64,000 nucleotides of DNA, taken from Pseudoxanthomonas jiangsuensis. GTDB taxonomy: Bacteria; Pseudomonadota; Gammaproteobacteria; Xanthomonadales; Xanthomonadaceae. The notes under the pieces are model-generated. The model made no database searches. It saw nothing but the letters and a program-made list of their open reading frames with translations, and was not told the origin of the DNA. Position 1 is the stretch's first letter. Each line of letters opens with the position of its first letter. Both the position numbers and the translations under genes were made by a program. The DNA lies in contig NZ_PDWL01000008.1 in NCBI RefSeq assembly GCF_010093185.1, positions 1 to 64,000 on the forward strand. The letters are read 5' to 3'. Shown one piece after another: positions 51,448 to 60,792 of this stretch.

Positions 51448-52482
51448 TCAGCCGGAAAGCCCACGGGGCAGCTGCATGGTGATGCAGTGCAGGCTGCCGT
51501 TCTGCCAGATCAGCGGGCGGCAGGGCACCTGCACGATCTCGCGGCCGGGGAAGGCCTGCGCCAGCACCGCGGCCGCCAGGTCGTCGGCAGGATCGCCGTA
51601 GGCCGGCATCAGCACCGCGCCGTTGACGATCAGGAAGTTGGCGTAGGACGCGGCCAGGCGACGCTCCCCGTCCAGCACCGGTGCGGCCCATGGCAAGGGG
51701 AACAACCGGTACGGCCGGCCGTCGGCGGTGCGCAGGCCGGCGATCTGCGCGGCCATCGCCTGCAGCGCGGCGTAGTGGCTGTCGGCCGGGTCGTCGCAGG
51801 CCTGGAACACGATCGCGTCGTCCGGGGCGAAGCGGGCGAGGGTGTCGATGTGGGCGTCGGTGTCGTCGCCCTCCAGGTAGCCGTGGTCCAGCCACAGCAC
51901 CCGGTCCTGAGCCAGCCAGCCGCGCAGCTTCGCGTCCAGTTCCTCGCGGCTGGCCTGCGGGTGGCGCTCGTGCAGGCAGTGCCAGGTGGTCAGCAGGGTG
52001 CCGGCGCCGTCGGTCTCGATGCCGCCGCCCTCCAGGGCGAAGTCGATCCTCTGCCGCGGCGCGGCGCCGAACACGCCCTGTTCGCCCAGGCTCTCGACCA
52101 GGCGGTCGTCGCGCCCGGCCTCGAACTTGCCGCCCCAGGCGGTGAAGCGGAAGTCGAGCACGCGGAAGCCTTCGCCCTGGCGCAGGGTGATCGGACCGGA
52201 GTCGCGCAGCCAGGTGTCGTCGTAGTCGAACGGGACGAAACGGACCCTGTCCATGTCGATCCGGTTCGAGCGCAGGCGCGCCTCGGCGTAGGTCTCCAGG
52301 TCGTCATCGGCCACGCAGATCCAGACCGGCTGGAAGCGGGTGATGGCGGAGACCAGGGCGATGTAGGTCTCCTCGACCTCGCCCAGGCGCTCGGCCCAGT
52401 CGGTGCCGGCGTGCGGCCAGGCGATCAGGATCGCGGACTGGGGCTCCCATTCCGCGGGGAAACGCAGGCTGTCAGTCATCAT
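51448..52482 (-). CDS. aguA: Agmatine deiminase
   Basis: This 344-residue enzyme converts agmatine to N-carbamoylputrescine and ammonia. It shows the family's AILIAWPHAGTDWAERL, FVPFDYDDTWLRDSGPITL, ALEGGGIETDGAGTLLTT and the catalytic cysteine in QNGSLHCITMQLPRG. Length is typical of PAD_porph-type agmatine deiminases. The start (ATG at 52482 or the next codon) overlaps the stop of the small SmpA/BamE-like gene upstream. The product feeds aguB directly. Confidence 0.95.
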   Translation of the reverse strand: MMTDSLRFPAEWEPQSAILIAWPHAGTDWAERLGEVEETYIALVSAITRFQPVWICVADDDLETYAEARLRSNRIDMDRVRFVPFDYDDTWLRDSGPITLRQGEGFRVLDFRFTAWGGKFEAGRDDRLVESLGEQGVFGAAPRQRIDFALEGGGIETDGAGTLLTTWHCLHERHPQASREELDAKLRGWLAQDRVLWLDHGYLEGDDTDAHIDTLARFAPDDAIVFQACDDPADSHYAALQAMAAQIAGLRTADGRPYRLFPLPWAAPVLDGERRLAASYANFLIVNGAVLMPAYGDPADDLAAAVLAQAFPGREIVQVPCRPLIWQNGSLHCITMQLPRGLSG

Positions 52483-52808
52483 CAACGGATCGGCGGCTTC
52501 GGACCGACCTCGTTGGGGCTGGCCTTGGTGGCGACGACGTCGATGACCTTGTTCTTCTCGAAGTACACCACGTAGTCCGGGTAGACCCAGCGGTTGATGG
52601 TCGGCCACTGGCGCTTCTGGCCGCCGCGTGGATCCAGCTTCTGCTGCGGAGCGCCGAACCGGGCCTCGACCTCGGCCATGCTCAGGCCGCGGGCGGGCTG
52701 GGCGACGGCGGGTTCCTGGGTCCGCTCGATCAGCAGGGTGTCGGCCTGGGCGGCGGCGGACAGGCCCGAGAGGGCCAGCAGGGACAGGACGTAGAGGCGG
52801 TGCTTCAT
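52482..52808 (-). CDS. Small periplasmic protein with SmpA/BamE-like fold
   Basis: This 108-residue protein has a signal peptide (LSLLALSGLSAAAQA). A domain follows in which RGLSMAEVEARFGAPQQKL resembles the start of SmpA/BamE-type modules, and WVYPDYVVYFEKNKVIDVV resembles their strand-turn-strand end. It has no lipobox, so it is probably soluble in the periplasm. Its stop overlaps the aguA start, so it is translated with agmatine deiminase, although a functional link is not obvious. Confidence 0.65.
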   Translation of the reverse strand: MKHRLYVLSLLALSGLSAAAQADTLLIERTQEPAVAQPARGLSMAEVEARFGAPQQKLDPRGGQKRQWPTINRWVYPDYVVYFEKNKVIDVVATKASPNEVGPKPPIR

Positions 52809-53069
52809 CGTGGTGTCTCCCCGGGGGTGGTGGGTGCCGCGGCGGCCAAGAGGCCGTGAACTGCCGGCGATTGTAAGCAGAACGGCCCCGGTGCGCTGTG
52901 GCCGCGGTCAAGCTCCGGCCGCTGGCGGAAAGGGCGGGCGGAGGGATGGCCGGTCGCGGGATCCGGGGCCGCTGTGTGGCGGACCGAAGCCTGGGCCCGG
53001 AAACGCGGAAGGCCGCATCGCTGCGGCCTTCCCGTCAATCCGCGGCCCGCTGTGGACCGGCTGCCGGCA
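52809..53069. other. Intergenic region with rpmJ terminator
   Basis: No gene is supported in these 261 bases. It holds the rpmJ terminator hairpin (53007-53032) and the region that must contain the promoter of the aguA-side operon. Confidence 0.4.
53007..53032 (-). terminator. Hairpin after rpmJ
   Basis: A perfect 11-bp stem GGAAGGCCGCA/TGCGGCCTTCC (53007-53017, 53022-53032) lies 37 bases past the rpmJ stop on the minus strand. No long T tract follows, but the position fits a terminator. Confidence 0.65.
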
Positions 53070-53195
53070 TCAGCGCTGGCGGGCCTTGAAACGCGGATTG
53101 GACTTGCAGATCACGAAGACCTTGCCGCGGCGGCGGACCACCTTGCAGTCGCGGTGACGGGTCTTCGCCGACTTCAGGGAGGACAGGACTTTCAT
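53070..53195 (-). CDS. rpmJ: Ribosomal protein bL36, zinc-free type
   Basis: This 41-residue protein ([20 protein letters not shown] to [11 protein letters not shown]) is bL36 of the YkgO-like form. It has only two cysteines, and the histidine ligand is replaced, so it lacks the four-ligand zinc site of the standard form. Such C-minus paralogues keep ribosomes assembled in low zinc. In this lineage it may be the main copy. It was too short for the supplied long-frame list but is clear by sequence. It is divergent from cmk. Confidence 0.93.
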
Positions 53196-53369
53196 GACAC
53201 ACCTCGGAGGACGACGGATGGGAAGCCAGGGCCGTCTTGGCCAAGGCGCGGAAACGAGCCCGCCATTCTAGCGGGGTTTCCTTTGCCGTTTCAAGTGGTT
53301 GCGCGGACCACGGCGGGCGGCGGGGGCGGGCGGCTACAATCGCCGGCCTTCACCGCGCCGGAGCCGTCC

Positions 53370-54047
53370 ATGTCGTCCCCCATCCCGGTCCTCACCATCG
53401 ACGGTCCCTCCGGCGCCGGCAAGGGTACCGTCAGCCGGCTGGTGGCGTCCCGCCTGGGCTGGCACTACCTGGATTCGGGGGCCCTGTACCGGGCGGTCGG
53501 AGTGGCGGCCAGCTGGGCCGACCTGGACCTGTCCGACCCGGCGGCGCTGGTCCGCTGCACCTTCGACACCGCCGTCGAGTTCCGCGAGCAGGCCGACGGC
53601 CTGCGGGTCCTGGTCAACGGCACCGACGCGACCGGCGAGCTGCGCCTGGAGACCACCGGCACCGTGGCCTCGGCGATCGCCGCCATCCCCGAGGTCCGGG
53701 CGGCGCTGAAGGAGCGGCAGAGGGCCTTCCGCCGGCTCCCGGGCCTGGTCGCCGACGGCCGCGACATGGGCACGGTGATCTTCCCCGACGCCACGGCCAA
53801 GGTGTTCCTGACCGCCAGCGCCGACGAGCGTGCCCACCGGCGCCATAAGCAGTTGAGCGAAAAAGGGGTTTCGGTTACATTTGACGGTCTGCTGCGGGAG
53901 ATCCTCGCCCGCGACGCCCGCGATGCCCAGCGCACCGTGGCGCCGCTGAAGCCGGCCGAAGACGCCGTCCTCATCGACACCACCGGCCTGTCCATCGACC
54001 AGGTGGTCGAACGCGTGCTGGCCCTGGTGCCCGCGCGCGCCGGCTGA
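53370..54047 (+). CDS. cmk: Cytidylate kinase
   Basis: This 225-residue enzyme phosphorylates CMP and dCMP with ATP. It has the P-loop [20 protein letters not shown] at the start, the CMP site [10 protein letters not shown] and the conserved [20 protein letters not shown], with RHKQLSEKG near the end. The open frame upstream to 52974 is antisense to rpmJ. The ATG at 53370 matches family starts. It is followed by rpsA, the usual cmk-rpsA order of proteobacteria. Confidence 0.96.
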   Translation: MSSPIPVLTIDGPSGAGKGTVSRLVASRLGWHYLDSGALYRAVGVAASWADLDLSDPAALVRCTFDTAVEFREQADGLRVLVNGTDATGELRLETTGTVASAIAAIPEVRAALKERQRAFRRLPGLVADGRDMGTVIFPDATAKVFLTASADERAHRRHKQLSEKGVSVTFDGLLREILARDARDAQRTVAPLKPAEDAVLIDTTGLSIDQVVERVLALVPARAG

Positions 54048-54253
54048 CCGCCGCGGGTCGGTTCGATCGCACGCAGCAGCCAGGCAACACCGCAGTACAG
54101 AACGGCGCGCAGGCGCCAAGGCGCCGTCGTGGACGACCACGGCGGTAATTCCAACCCACCACACAAGGCGCCTGCACGGGCCTGACAGGGGGACGGGAAT
54201 CCAGGCCACCGACCGGTGGCGTCCCGTCCGTGTGTTCAACCGAGTAATCAACA
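54048..54253 (+). promoter_or_regulatory. Structured rpsA leader without Shine-Dalgarno
   Basis: The 206-base leader folds into several hairpins, including ACGGCGC/GCGCCGT (54102-54127), a CGTCGTGG/CCACGGCG stem next to it, and a nested stem at 54191-54229. No GGAGG-type site precedes the rpsA ATG. E. coli rpsA likewise lacks a canonical site and is autoregulated by S1 through a hairpin-rich leader, so the same control is inferred. Confidence 0.6.
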
Positions 54254-55942
54254 ATGACCGAATCTTTTGCCGAACTGTTCGAACAGAGCCAGACCAACCT
54301 GGCCAAGCTGAAGCCGGGCGCGATCGTCGTCGGCACCGTCGTGGAAGTCCGCGGCGATGTCGTGGTGATCAACGCCGGCCTGAAGTCCGAAGGCATCGTG
54401 CCGATCGAGCAGTTCCGGAATGACGCCGGCGAGATCGACGTGGGCGTGGGCGACCAGGTCAAGGTCGCGCTCGACTCCATCGAGAACGGCTTCGGCGAGA
54501 CCGTGCTGTCGCGCGAGAAGGCCAAGCGCGCGATGGTGTGGGACGAGCTGGAGGAAGCCCTCGAGAAGAACGAGACCATCACCGGCCGCATCAGCGGCAA
54601 GGTCAAGGGTGGTTTCACCGTCGACATCAAGGACGTCCGCGCGTTCCTGCCCGGTTCGCTGGTCGATGTGCGCCCCGTGCGCGACCCGGCCTACCTGGAA
54701 GGCAAGGAGCTTGAGTTCAAGCTCATCAAGCTGGACCGCAAGCGCAACAACGTGGTCGTCTCCCGCCGCGCGGTGGTCGAGAGCGAGCACTCCGAGGAGC
54801 GCGAGCAGCTGATGGAGAAGCTGCAGGAAGGCGCCGTGCTGAAGGGCGTGGTCAAGAACCTGACCGACTACGGCGCGTTCGTGGACCTGGGCGGCATCGA
54901 CGGCCTGCTGCACATCACCGACATGGCCTGGAAGCGCGTGCGCCATCCGTCCGAGGTGGTCAACGTCGGCGACGAGCTCGACGTGCGCGTGCTGAAGTTC
55001 GACCGCGAGCGCAACCGCGTCTCGCTGGGCCTGAAGCAGCTGGGCGAGGATCCGTGGGACAACATCGCCCGCCGCTACCCGGCCAACAGCCGCGTGTTCG
55101 GCAAGGTCTCCAACGTCACCGACTACGGCGCGTTCGTCGAGATCGAGCCGGGCGTTGAGGGCCTGGTGCACGTGTCCGAGATGGACTGGACCAACAAGAA
55201 CGTCAACCCGTCCAAGGTCGTGCAGGTCGGCGACGAGGTCGAGGTCATGGTCCTGGACGTGGACGAGGAGCGCCGCCGCATCTCGCTGGGCATGAAGCAG
55301 GTCGCCGCCAATCCGTGGGAGACCTTCGCCGCGATCCACAAGAAGAACGACAAGGTGTCCGGCCAGATCAAGTCGATCACCGACTTCGGCATCTTCATCG
55401 GCCTGGACGGCGGCATCGACGGCCTGGTCCACCTGTCCGACATCAGCTGGAACACCACCGGCGAGGACATCCTGCGCAACTACAAGAAGGGTGACACCCT
55501 CGATGCGGTCGTGCTGGCGGTCGATCCGGAGCGCGAGCGCATCAGCCTGGGCCTGAAGCAGATGGAGCAGGATCCGTTCGGCCAGTACATGGCCGCTAAT
55601 CCGAAGGGCTCCAAGGTCGAGGGCACGGTCAAGGAAGTCGACGCCAAGGGCGCCGTCATCGAGCTGGCCGACGGCATCGAGGGCTACGTCTCGGCGCGCG
55701 ACATCAGCCACGACCGCGTGGACGATGCGACCCAGCACCTGAAGGTCGGCGACAAGGTCGAAGCCAAGTTCGTGGGCATGGACCGCAAGGGCCGCAGCCT
55801 GCAGCTGTCGATTAAGGCCAAGGACGAAGCCGAGACCGCCGAGGCGCTGGCCGAGTACAACAAGACGGCCGCCGAGGCCGCCGCCGGCACCACCAGCCTG
55901 GGTGCGCTGCTGCGCGCGCAGCTGGGCAACAAGTCCGAGTAA
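54254..55942 (+). CDS. rpsA: Ribosomal protein bS1
   Basis: This 562-residue RNA-binding protein binds mRNA on the 30S subunit. It has six S1 domains of about 70 residues. The first two are the divergent ribosome-binding pair ([20 protein letters not shown] and [19 protein letters not shown]). The last four are canonical, with [19 protein letters not shown] and similar repeats. The length matches E. coli S1 (557). The ATG lacks a ribosome site, as is usual for rpsA. A 32-base palindrome lies after the stop. Confidence 0.98.
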   Translation: MTESFAELFEQSQTNLAKLKPGAIVVGTVVEVRGDVVVINAGLKSEGIVPIEQFRNDAGEIDVGVGDQVKVALDSIENGFGETVLSREKAKRAMVWDELEEALEKNETITGRISGKVKGGFTVDIKDVRAFLPGSLVDVRPVRDPAYLEGKELEFKLIKLDRKRNNVVVSRRAVVESEHSEEREQLMEKLQEGAVLKGVVKNLTDYGAFVDLGGIDGLLHITDMAWKRVRHPSEVVNVGDELDVRVLKFDRERNRVSLGLKQLGEDPWDNIARRYPANSRVFGKVSNVTDYGAFVEIEPGVEGLVHVSEMDWTNKNVNPSKVVQVGDEVEVMVLDVDEERRRISLGMKQVAANPWETFAAIHKKNDKVSGQIKSITDFGIFIGLDGGIDGLVHLSDISWNTTGEDILRNYKKGDTLDAVVLAVDPERERISLGLKQMEQDPFGQYMAANPKGSKVEGTVKEVDAKGAVIELADGIEGYVSARDISHDRVDDATQHLKVGDKVEAKFVGMDRKGRSLQLSIKAKDEAETAEALAEYNKTAAEAAAGTTSLGALLRAQLGNKSE

Positions 55943-55963
55943 TACCCGTCGTGTGAAGTGGTA

Positions 55964-55995
55964 CCACGGCGGCCCGGGATCCCGGGCCGCCGTGG
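55964..55995 (+). terminator. Perfect palindrome after rpsA, probable terminator
   Basis: A 16-bp perfect arm (55964-55979) is directly followed by its exact reverse complement (55980-55995), centred on GGATCC. It lies 21 bases after the rpsA stop and 27 before ihfB. It lacks a T tract and probably stabilises or attenuates the transcript between the two genes. Confidence 0.6.
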
Positions 55996-56022
55996 CGCAT
56001 CGTCCTGCCGCAGCCGCCCGAG

Positions 56023-56337
56023 ATGACCAAGTCCGAACTGATCGAGATCCTGGCCCGCCGCCAGTCGCACCTGAAGGCCGAGGACGTGGACCTGGCCGTC
56101 AAGTCGCTGCTGGAGATGATGGCCGGTGCGCTGTCCTCGGGCGAGCGGATCGAGATCCGCGGTTTCGGCAGCTTTTCCCTGCATTACCGCCCGCCGCGCC
56201 TGGGTCGCAATCCCAAGACCGGCGATTCGGTGGCTTTGCCGGGCAAGCACGTCCCGCATTTCAAGCCGGGCAAGGAACTGCGCGAGAAGGTCAGCGAGGT
56301 GATCCCGTCGCCGGCCGAGCCGCAGGACGCCGCCTGA
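56023..56337 (+). CDS. ihfB: Integration host factor subunit beta
   Basis: This 104-residue DNA-bending protein pairs with IhfA. It shows the HU/IHF signature [22 protein letters not shown] and the [14 protein letters not shown] start. The length is slightly longer than E. coli IhfB (94), because of a short alanine-rich tail. It follows rpsA as in other gammaproteobacteria. Confidence 0.96.
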   Translation: MTKSELIEILARRQSHLKAEDVDLAVKSLLEMMAGALSSGERIEIRGFGSFSLHYRPPRLGRNPKTGDSVALPGKHVPHFKPGKELREKVSEVIPSPAEPQDAA

Positions 56338-56404
56338 GCGTCTCCCGCGATCCGCCCGTCGTCGGCTAAGCTTGCCGGCGGCCGTCTCCGGAGAGCGGAT
56401 CATC

Positions 56405-56695
56405 ATGAACATCCTTCGCCTGCTGGTCCTGCTGGCCTTCCTGGTCGCCGGGCTGGTGGTGGGTTCGCTCAATTCGCAGCGGATCCTGCTCGATTTCGGC
56501 GTGGCCGAGGTGGTGACCACCTCCGGCATCGCCATCGTCGCCGCGTTGCTGGCCGGGGTGCTGCTGGGCGGCGGCCTGGTGACGGCGACCACCGTCATCC
56601 CCCTGCATGCCCGCCTGCGCCGCGCCTGTCGCGCCCAGGCGCCGCAGCCACCCGCCGCCGGGACCGTTCCGGCCGCGCCCCAGGAAGGCAACTGA
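56405..56695 (+). CDS. lapA: LapA-family inner-membrane protein
   Basis: This 96-residue protein has two membrane helices (LRLLVLLAFLVAGLVVGSLN and SGIAIVAALLAGVLLGGGLV) and a short cytoplasmic tail. LapA works with LapB in lipopolysaccharide assembly and control of LpxC. The ATG at 56405 has GGAGAG upstream. Five bases separate it from lapB. Confidence 0.9.
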   Translation: MNILRLLVLLAFLVAGLVVGSLNSQRILLDFGVAEVVTTSGIAIVAALLAGVLLGGGLVTATTVIPLHARLRRACRAQAPQPPAAGTVPAAPQEGN

Positions 56696-56699
56696 GCGC

Positions 56700-57878
56700 A
56701 TGGAATTCCTCAACGAGTGGTTCTGGTTCTTCCTGTTCCTGCCGCTGGCCGCGCTGAGCGGCTGGGTGGTGGGCCGTCGCGGCGGTCAGCGCCATGGCGA
56801 CACCCAGGTCAGCCGCCTGTCCAGCACCTATTTCCGCGGCCTGAACTACCTGCTCAACGAGCAGCCGGACAAGGCGATCGAGCTGTTCCTGCACATCGCC
56901 GAGCTGGACAAGGAGACCTTCGAGACCCAGGTCGCGCTCGGCCACCTGTTCCGCCGCCGCGGCGAGGTCGACCGCGCCATCCGCCTGCACCAGGGCCTGG
57001 TCCAGCGCAACGACCTGTCCGATGCGCAGCGGGTCCAGGCCCTGCTGGCGCTGGGCGAGGACTACATGAAGTCCGGGCTGCTCGACCGCGCCGAGACCGT
57101 GTTCACCGACCTGGCCCGGATCGACCAGCGCGCGCCGCAGGCGCTCAAGCACCTGATCGGCATCTACCAGGCCGAGCGCGACTGGGAGCGGGCGATCGAC
57201 AACGCCACCCGCTACGAGGAGGCCACCGGCGAGCCGATGGGCAAGCTGGTCGCCCAGTTCGAATGCGAGCTGGCCGAGCGCCATCGCGGCAACGGCGACC
57301 TCGACGGTGCCCGCGCCGCGATCGCGCGCGCCTACCAGGCCGATGCGACCTGCGTGCGCGCCGGCATCCTGGAAGGACGGATCGAGGTGGACGCGCGTAA
57401 TCCCGAGGCGGCGATCCGCGCGTTCGAGCGCGCCGCCCGGCACGACCCCGACTACCTGCCCGAACTGCTGCCCGGGCTGCTGGCCTGCTACGGCCAGGTC
57501 GGCGACAACGCCGGCGCCCGCGCCTTCCTGGCCGAGATGAGCGAGCACTACCGCGGCATCGCCCCGGTGCTCGCGCTGACCCGGCTGATCGAGGGCCAGG
57601 AAGGCGCCAAGGCCGCGCGCGACTACCTCGGCCGCCAGCTCAAGGACCGGCCCTCGGTGCGCGGCGAGGCGGCCCTGATCGACCTGACCCTGGCGGTCGG
57701 CGCGGACAGCACCGCGACCCTGCACGACCTCAAGCACATCACCGACCAGTTGCTGGTGCGCAACCCCAGCTACCGCTGCACCCGCTGCGGCTTCGGCGCC
57801 CGTACCCACCACTGGCAATGCCCCAGCTGCAAGGAGTGGGGCACGGTCAAACCGCTGCTGAACTACGCGGTGGTCTGA
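56700..57878 (+). CDS. lapB: LapB (YciM), lipopolysaccharide assembly regulator
   Basis: This 392-residue protein has one N-terminal membrane helix (WFWFFLFLPLAALSGWVVG), nine or so TPR repeats (for example YFRGLNYLLNEQPDKAIELF) and a C-terminal rubredoxin-like metal domain with two C-x2-C knuckles (CTRCGFG and CPSCKEW). It brings LpxC to FtsH for degradation, limiting lipopolysaccharide synthesis. The length matches E. coli LapB (389). The stop overlaps the next start (ATGA). Confidence 0.95.
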   Translation: MEFLNEWFWFFLFLPLAALSGWVVGRRGGQRHGDTQVSRLSSTYFRGLNYLLNEQPDKAIELFLHIAELDKETFETQVALGHLFRRRGEVDRAIRLHQGLVQRNDLSDAQRVQALLALGEDYMKSGLLDRAETVFTDLARIDQRAPQALKHLIGIYQAERDWERAIDNATRYEEATGEPMGKLVAQFECELAERHRGNGDLDGARAAIARAYQADATCVRAGILEGRIEVDARNPEAAIRAFERAARHDPDYLPELLPGLLACYGQVGDNAGARAFLAEMSEHYRGIAPVLALTRLIEGQEGAKAARDYLGRQLKDRPSVRGEAALIDLTLAVGADSTATLHDLKHITDQLLVRNPSYRCTRCGFGARTHHWQCPSCKEWGTVKPLLNYAVV

Positions 57879-58882
57879 TGCCGGCACCGGCCTGGCTGTT
57901 GCCGGCTCTGGCGGCCGCCAGCGCACTGGGGACCTGGCTCACGCTGCGCTATGCGCGCCGCCGCAGCCTGTTCGACCAGCCGGGCGAGCGCCGCAGCCAC
58001 GCAGTACCGACGCCGCGCGGCGGCGGACTGGGCATCGCCGTGGCGTTGCTGCTGGCCGCCGCGTTCGCGGCCTTCTCCGGGTGGGTCTCCTGGCCGCAGG
58101 CCGCCGCGTTCGTGGGTGGGCTGACGCTGGTGGCCGGGATCGGCTGGGTGGACGACCACCGGCCGCTGTCGCCCTGGTTGCGCCTGGCCGTGCAGTGCCT
58201 GGCCGGCGGGGTGCTGGCGCTGGGCCTGTTCGGCATCGATGGGCGCTGGGGCTGGGCCCTGCTGACGCTGGGCGCGGTCCCGGTGCTGGTCAATGTCTGG
58301 AACTTCATGGACGGGATCGACGGCCTGGCCACCAGCCAGGCCCTGCTGGCCGCCGTGGCCCTGGCGCTGCTGACCCCGGAAACGGCCGCTCCGGCGGGCT
58401 GGGCGCTGGCGGCCGCGTGCTGCGGTTTCCTGCCGTTCAACTTTCCCCGTGCCCGGATTTTCCTGGGCGATGTCGGCAGCGGCGCCCTTGGATACGCGGT
58501 AGCGGTGGTCGCCCTGCTGGCGGCTTCGGAATCCGGGACAGGTGCGGTTTCGCGCGGCCTGCTGGTGCTGTTGCCGCTTTCGGCCTTCCTGGTTGACGCG
58601 TCCTTGACCCTGGCCGGGCGCATGCTGGCCGGCGAGCGATGGTGGCTGCCGCACGTCTCGCACCTGTACCAGAGGTGGGTGAGGGCGGGCCGGAGCCACG
58701 TGTTCGTCACCGGCGTCTACGCTTTGTTCAGTTTTGTGGATGGTATTCTTGCGCTCGTTTTGAACCAGTCCGCGCCAGGGCTGGCAGGGGGGAGTACAGT
58801 CGCCTGGCTGTTGCTGGCGGCCATCCTGTGGTTCCTGTTGCGCAGGGCCACTTCAACCGACAGGAACGGATTCGCCGGATGA
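57878..58882 (+). CDS. WecA/MraY-superfamily glycosyl-1-phosphate transferase
   Basis: This 334-residue polytopic protein has about ten membrane segments. Catalytic signs are GIGWVDDHRPLSPW (the DDxxxL motif), NVWNFMDGIDGLA, FLGDVGSGALGYAV and HVSHLYQRWV. It would transfer a sugar-1-phosphate to undecaprenyl phosphate, starting O-antigen or exopolysaccharide synthesis. The sugar cannot be told from sequence. It overlaps lapB at its start and the CapD-like gene at its end, so the three are coupled. Confidence 0.88.
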   Translation: MPAPAWLLPALAAASALGTWLTLRYARRRSLFDQPGERRSHAVPTPRGGGLGIAVALLLAAAFAAFSGWVSWPQAAAFVGGLTLVAGIGWVDDHRPLSPWLRLAVQCLAGGVLALGLFGIDGRWGWALLTLGAVPVLVNVWNFMDGIDGLATSQALLAAVALALLTPETAAPAGWALAAACCGFLPFNFPRARIFLGDVGSGALGYAVAVVALLAASESGTGAVSRGLLVLLPLSAFLVDASLTLAGRMLAGERWWLPHVSHLYQRWVRAGRSHVFVTGVYALFSFVDGILALVLNQSAPGLAGGSTVAWLLLAAILWFLLRRATSTDRNGFAG

Positions 58883-60792
58883 AACCCTGGAACGCGTTCA
58901 CGGCCCTGCTGCCCCGGATCGCGGTGGCCGCGCACGACCTGCTGATGGTCCTGGTCTGCTGGCAGCTGCTGCACGTGCTGCGCTACGCGACCCGCCACGA
59001 GCGCTACGACTGGACCGAGTTCGGCGCCACCCTGGGCGTGGTGGTGGTGGCGCAGGCGCTGGTGTTCTGGCGCATCGGCCTGTACCGGGGCCTGTGGCGC
59101 TTCGCCAGCGTCCCGGACCTGTGGAACATCCTCAAGGCCAGCCTGCTCGGCCTGGGCGTCATCGTGATCGGGCTGGTGCTCTACAACCGGCTGGAGTCGG
59201 TGCCGCGCACGGTCCTGGTCCTGTACCCGCTGGCCCTGGCGGTGCTGCTGGGCACCCCGCGCCTGCTCTACCGGATGTGGAAGGACCACCACGTAGGCCG
59301 CGGCGATTTCGCCGTGCGCCGGGTGCTGATCCTCGGTGCCGGCCGTGCCGCCGAAGCCCTGGTCCGCGACCTGCGCCGTTCCGGCGCCTACCAGCCGGTC
59401 GGTTTCCTCGACGACGCGCCGCAGCTGAAGGGATCGCGCCTGCAGGGCCTGCCGATCCTGGGTCGGCTCGAGGACGCGCCGGCGGTGGCCAAGGAGATCG
59501 CCGCCGGCCTGCTGGTCATCGCCATGCCGTCGCTGGACGCGGCGGGCATGCAGCGCGCGGTCTCGATCTGCGAGCGCACCGGGCTGCCGTTCCGCACCGT
59601 GCCGCGGCTGACCGATGTGCTCGAGGGCCAGGCGCTGCCGGGCGAGCTGAAGGAAGTGGCGATCGAGGACCTGCTCGGGCGCAAGCCGGTCACCCCCGAC
59701 TGGAAACTGATCCGCGGCTGGCTGGGCGGGCGCACGGTCATGGTCACCGGCGCCGGCGGCTCGATCGGCTCGGAACTGTGCCGGCAGTGCGCGCGCCACG
59801 GGGCGCGCAAGATCGCCCTGCTGGAAGTGGACGAACTGGCCCTGACCACGATCCACGCCGAGCTGGGCCGTGCCTTCCCGGACCTGGAAGTGGAGGCGGT
59901 GCTGGGCGATTGCGGCGATCCGGCGGTGACCGCGCATGCCCTGCGCCTGGCCCAGCCCGACGCGGTGTTCCATGCCGCCGCCTACAAGCAGGTGCCCTTG
60001 CTGGAGCGCCAGCTGCGCGAGGCGGTGCGCAACAACGTGCTGTCCACCGAGACCGTGGCCGGCCTGTGCCGCGACATGGGCGTGGGCACGTTCGTGTTCA
60101 TCTCCACCGACAAGGCGGTCGACCCGGCCAATGTGCTGGGCGCGACCAAGCGCTTTGCCGAGATGATCGCCCAGTCGCTGGACGCCAAGGTCGAGGGCAC
60201 CCGTTACGTCACCGTGCGCTTCGGCAACGTGCTCGACTCGGCCGGCAGCGTGGTGCCGCTGTTCCGCGAGCAGATCCGCCAGGGCGGCCCGGTGACGGTG
60301 ACCGACCCGGAGGTCAGCCGCTACTTCATGACCATCCCCGAAGCCTGCCAGCTGATCGTGCAGGCCGCCGCCTCCGGTTCGCACGCGGCGATCTACACCC
60401 TGGACATGGGCGAGCCGGTGCCGATCCGGCTGCTGGCCGAGCAGATGATCCGCCTGGCCGGCAAGCAGCCCGGGCGCGACATCGCCATCGTCTACACCGG
60501 CCTGCGTCCGGGCGAGAAGCTGCACGAAACCCTGTTCTACGCCGACGAGCACTACCGCCCGACCTCGCACTCCAAGATCCTGGAGGCCGGCCCGCGCCAG
60601 TACTCGTCCGAGCTGGTGCGCACCGGCGTGGAGCGCATGCGCGAGGCCGTGGCCCGCTATGACGAAGCCGCTCTGGGTCAGGTGTTGCGCGAGGTGATCC
60701 CCGAATTCACTCCCATGGACATGGTGGCGCCGCAGGAGACCGGAGCCACCGTCGTCCAGTTCCCGGCACGCGAGGCCAGAAGAACCCGATGA
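58879..60792 (+). CDS. CapD/WbpM-family nucleotide-sugar 4,6-dehydratase/epimerase
   Basis: This 637-residue membrane-bound enzyme has four N-terminal helices and then a CoA-binding-3-like domain. The Rossmann dehydratase domain starts near residue 290: VMVTGAGGSIGSELCRQ, HAAAYKQVPLLERQ and FISTDKAVDPANVLGATKR. It would act on UDP-GlcNAc or a related sugar, as in WbpM/FlaA1-like proteins, to make deoxy-amino sugars. The start and end overlap its neighbours by 4 bases, so it is part of the envelope-sugar operon. The open frame upstream to 58639 belongs to another gene. Confidence 0.9.
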   Translation: MKPWNAFTALLPRIAVAAHDLLMVLVCWQLLHVLRYATRHERYDWTEFGATLGVVVVAQALVFWRIGLYRGLWRFASVPDLWNILKASLLGLGVIVIGLVLYNRLESVPRTVLVLYPLALAVLLGTPRLLYRMWKDHHVGRGDFAVRRVLILGAGRAAEALVRDLRRSGAYQPVGFLDDAPQLKGSRLQGLPILGRLEDAPAVAKEIAAGLLVIAMPSLDAAGMQRAVSICERTGLPFRTVPRLTDVLEGQALPGELKEVAIEDLLGRKPVTPDWKLIRGWLGGRTVMVTGAGGSIGSELCRQCARHGARKIALLEVDELALTTIHAELGRAFPDLEVEAVLGDCGDPAVTAHALRLAQPDAVFHAAAYKQVPLLERQLREAVRNNVLSTETVAGLCRDMGVGTFVFISTDKAVDPANVLGATKRFAEMIAQSLDAKVEGTRYVTVRFGNVLDSAGSVVPLFREQIRQGGPVTVTDPEVSRYFMTIPEACQLIVQAAASGSHAAIYTLDMGEPVPIRLLAEQMIRLAGKQPGRDIAIVYTGLRPGEKLHETLFYADEHYRPTSHSKILEAGPRQYSSELVRTGVERMREAVARYDEAALGQVLREVIPEFTPMDMVAPQETGATVVQFPAREARRTR

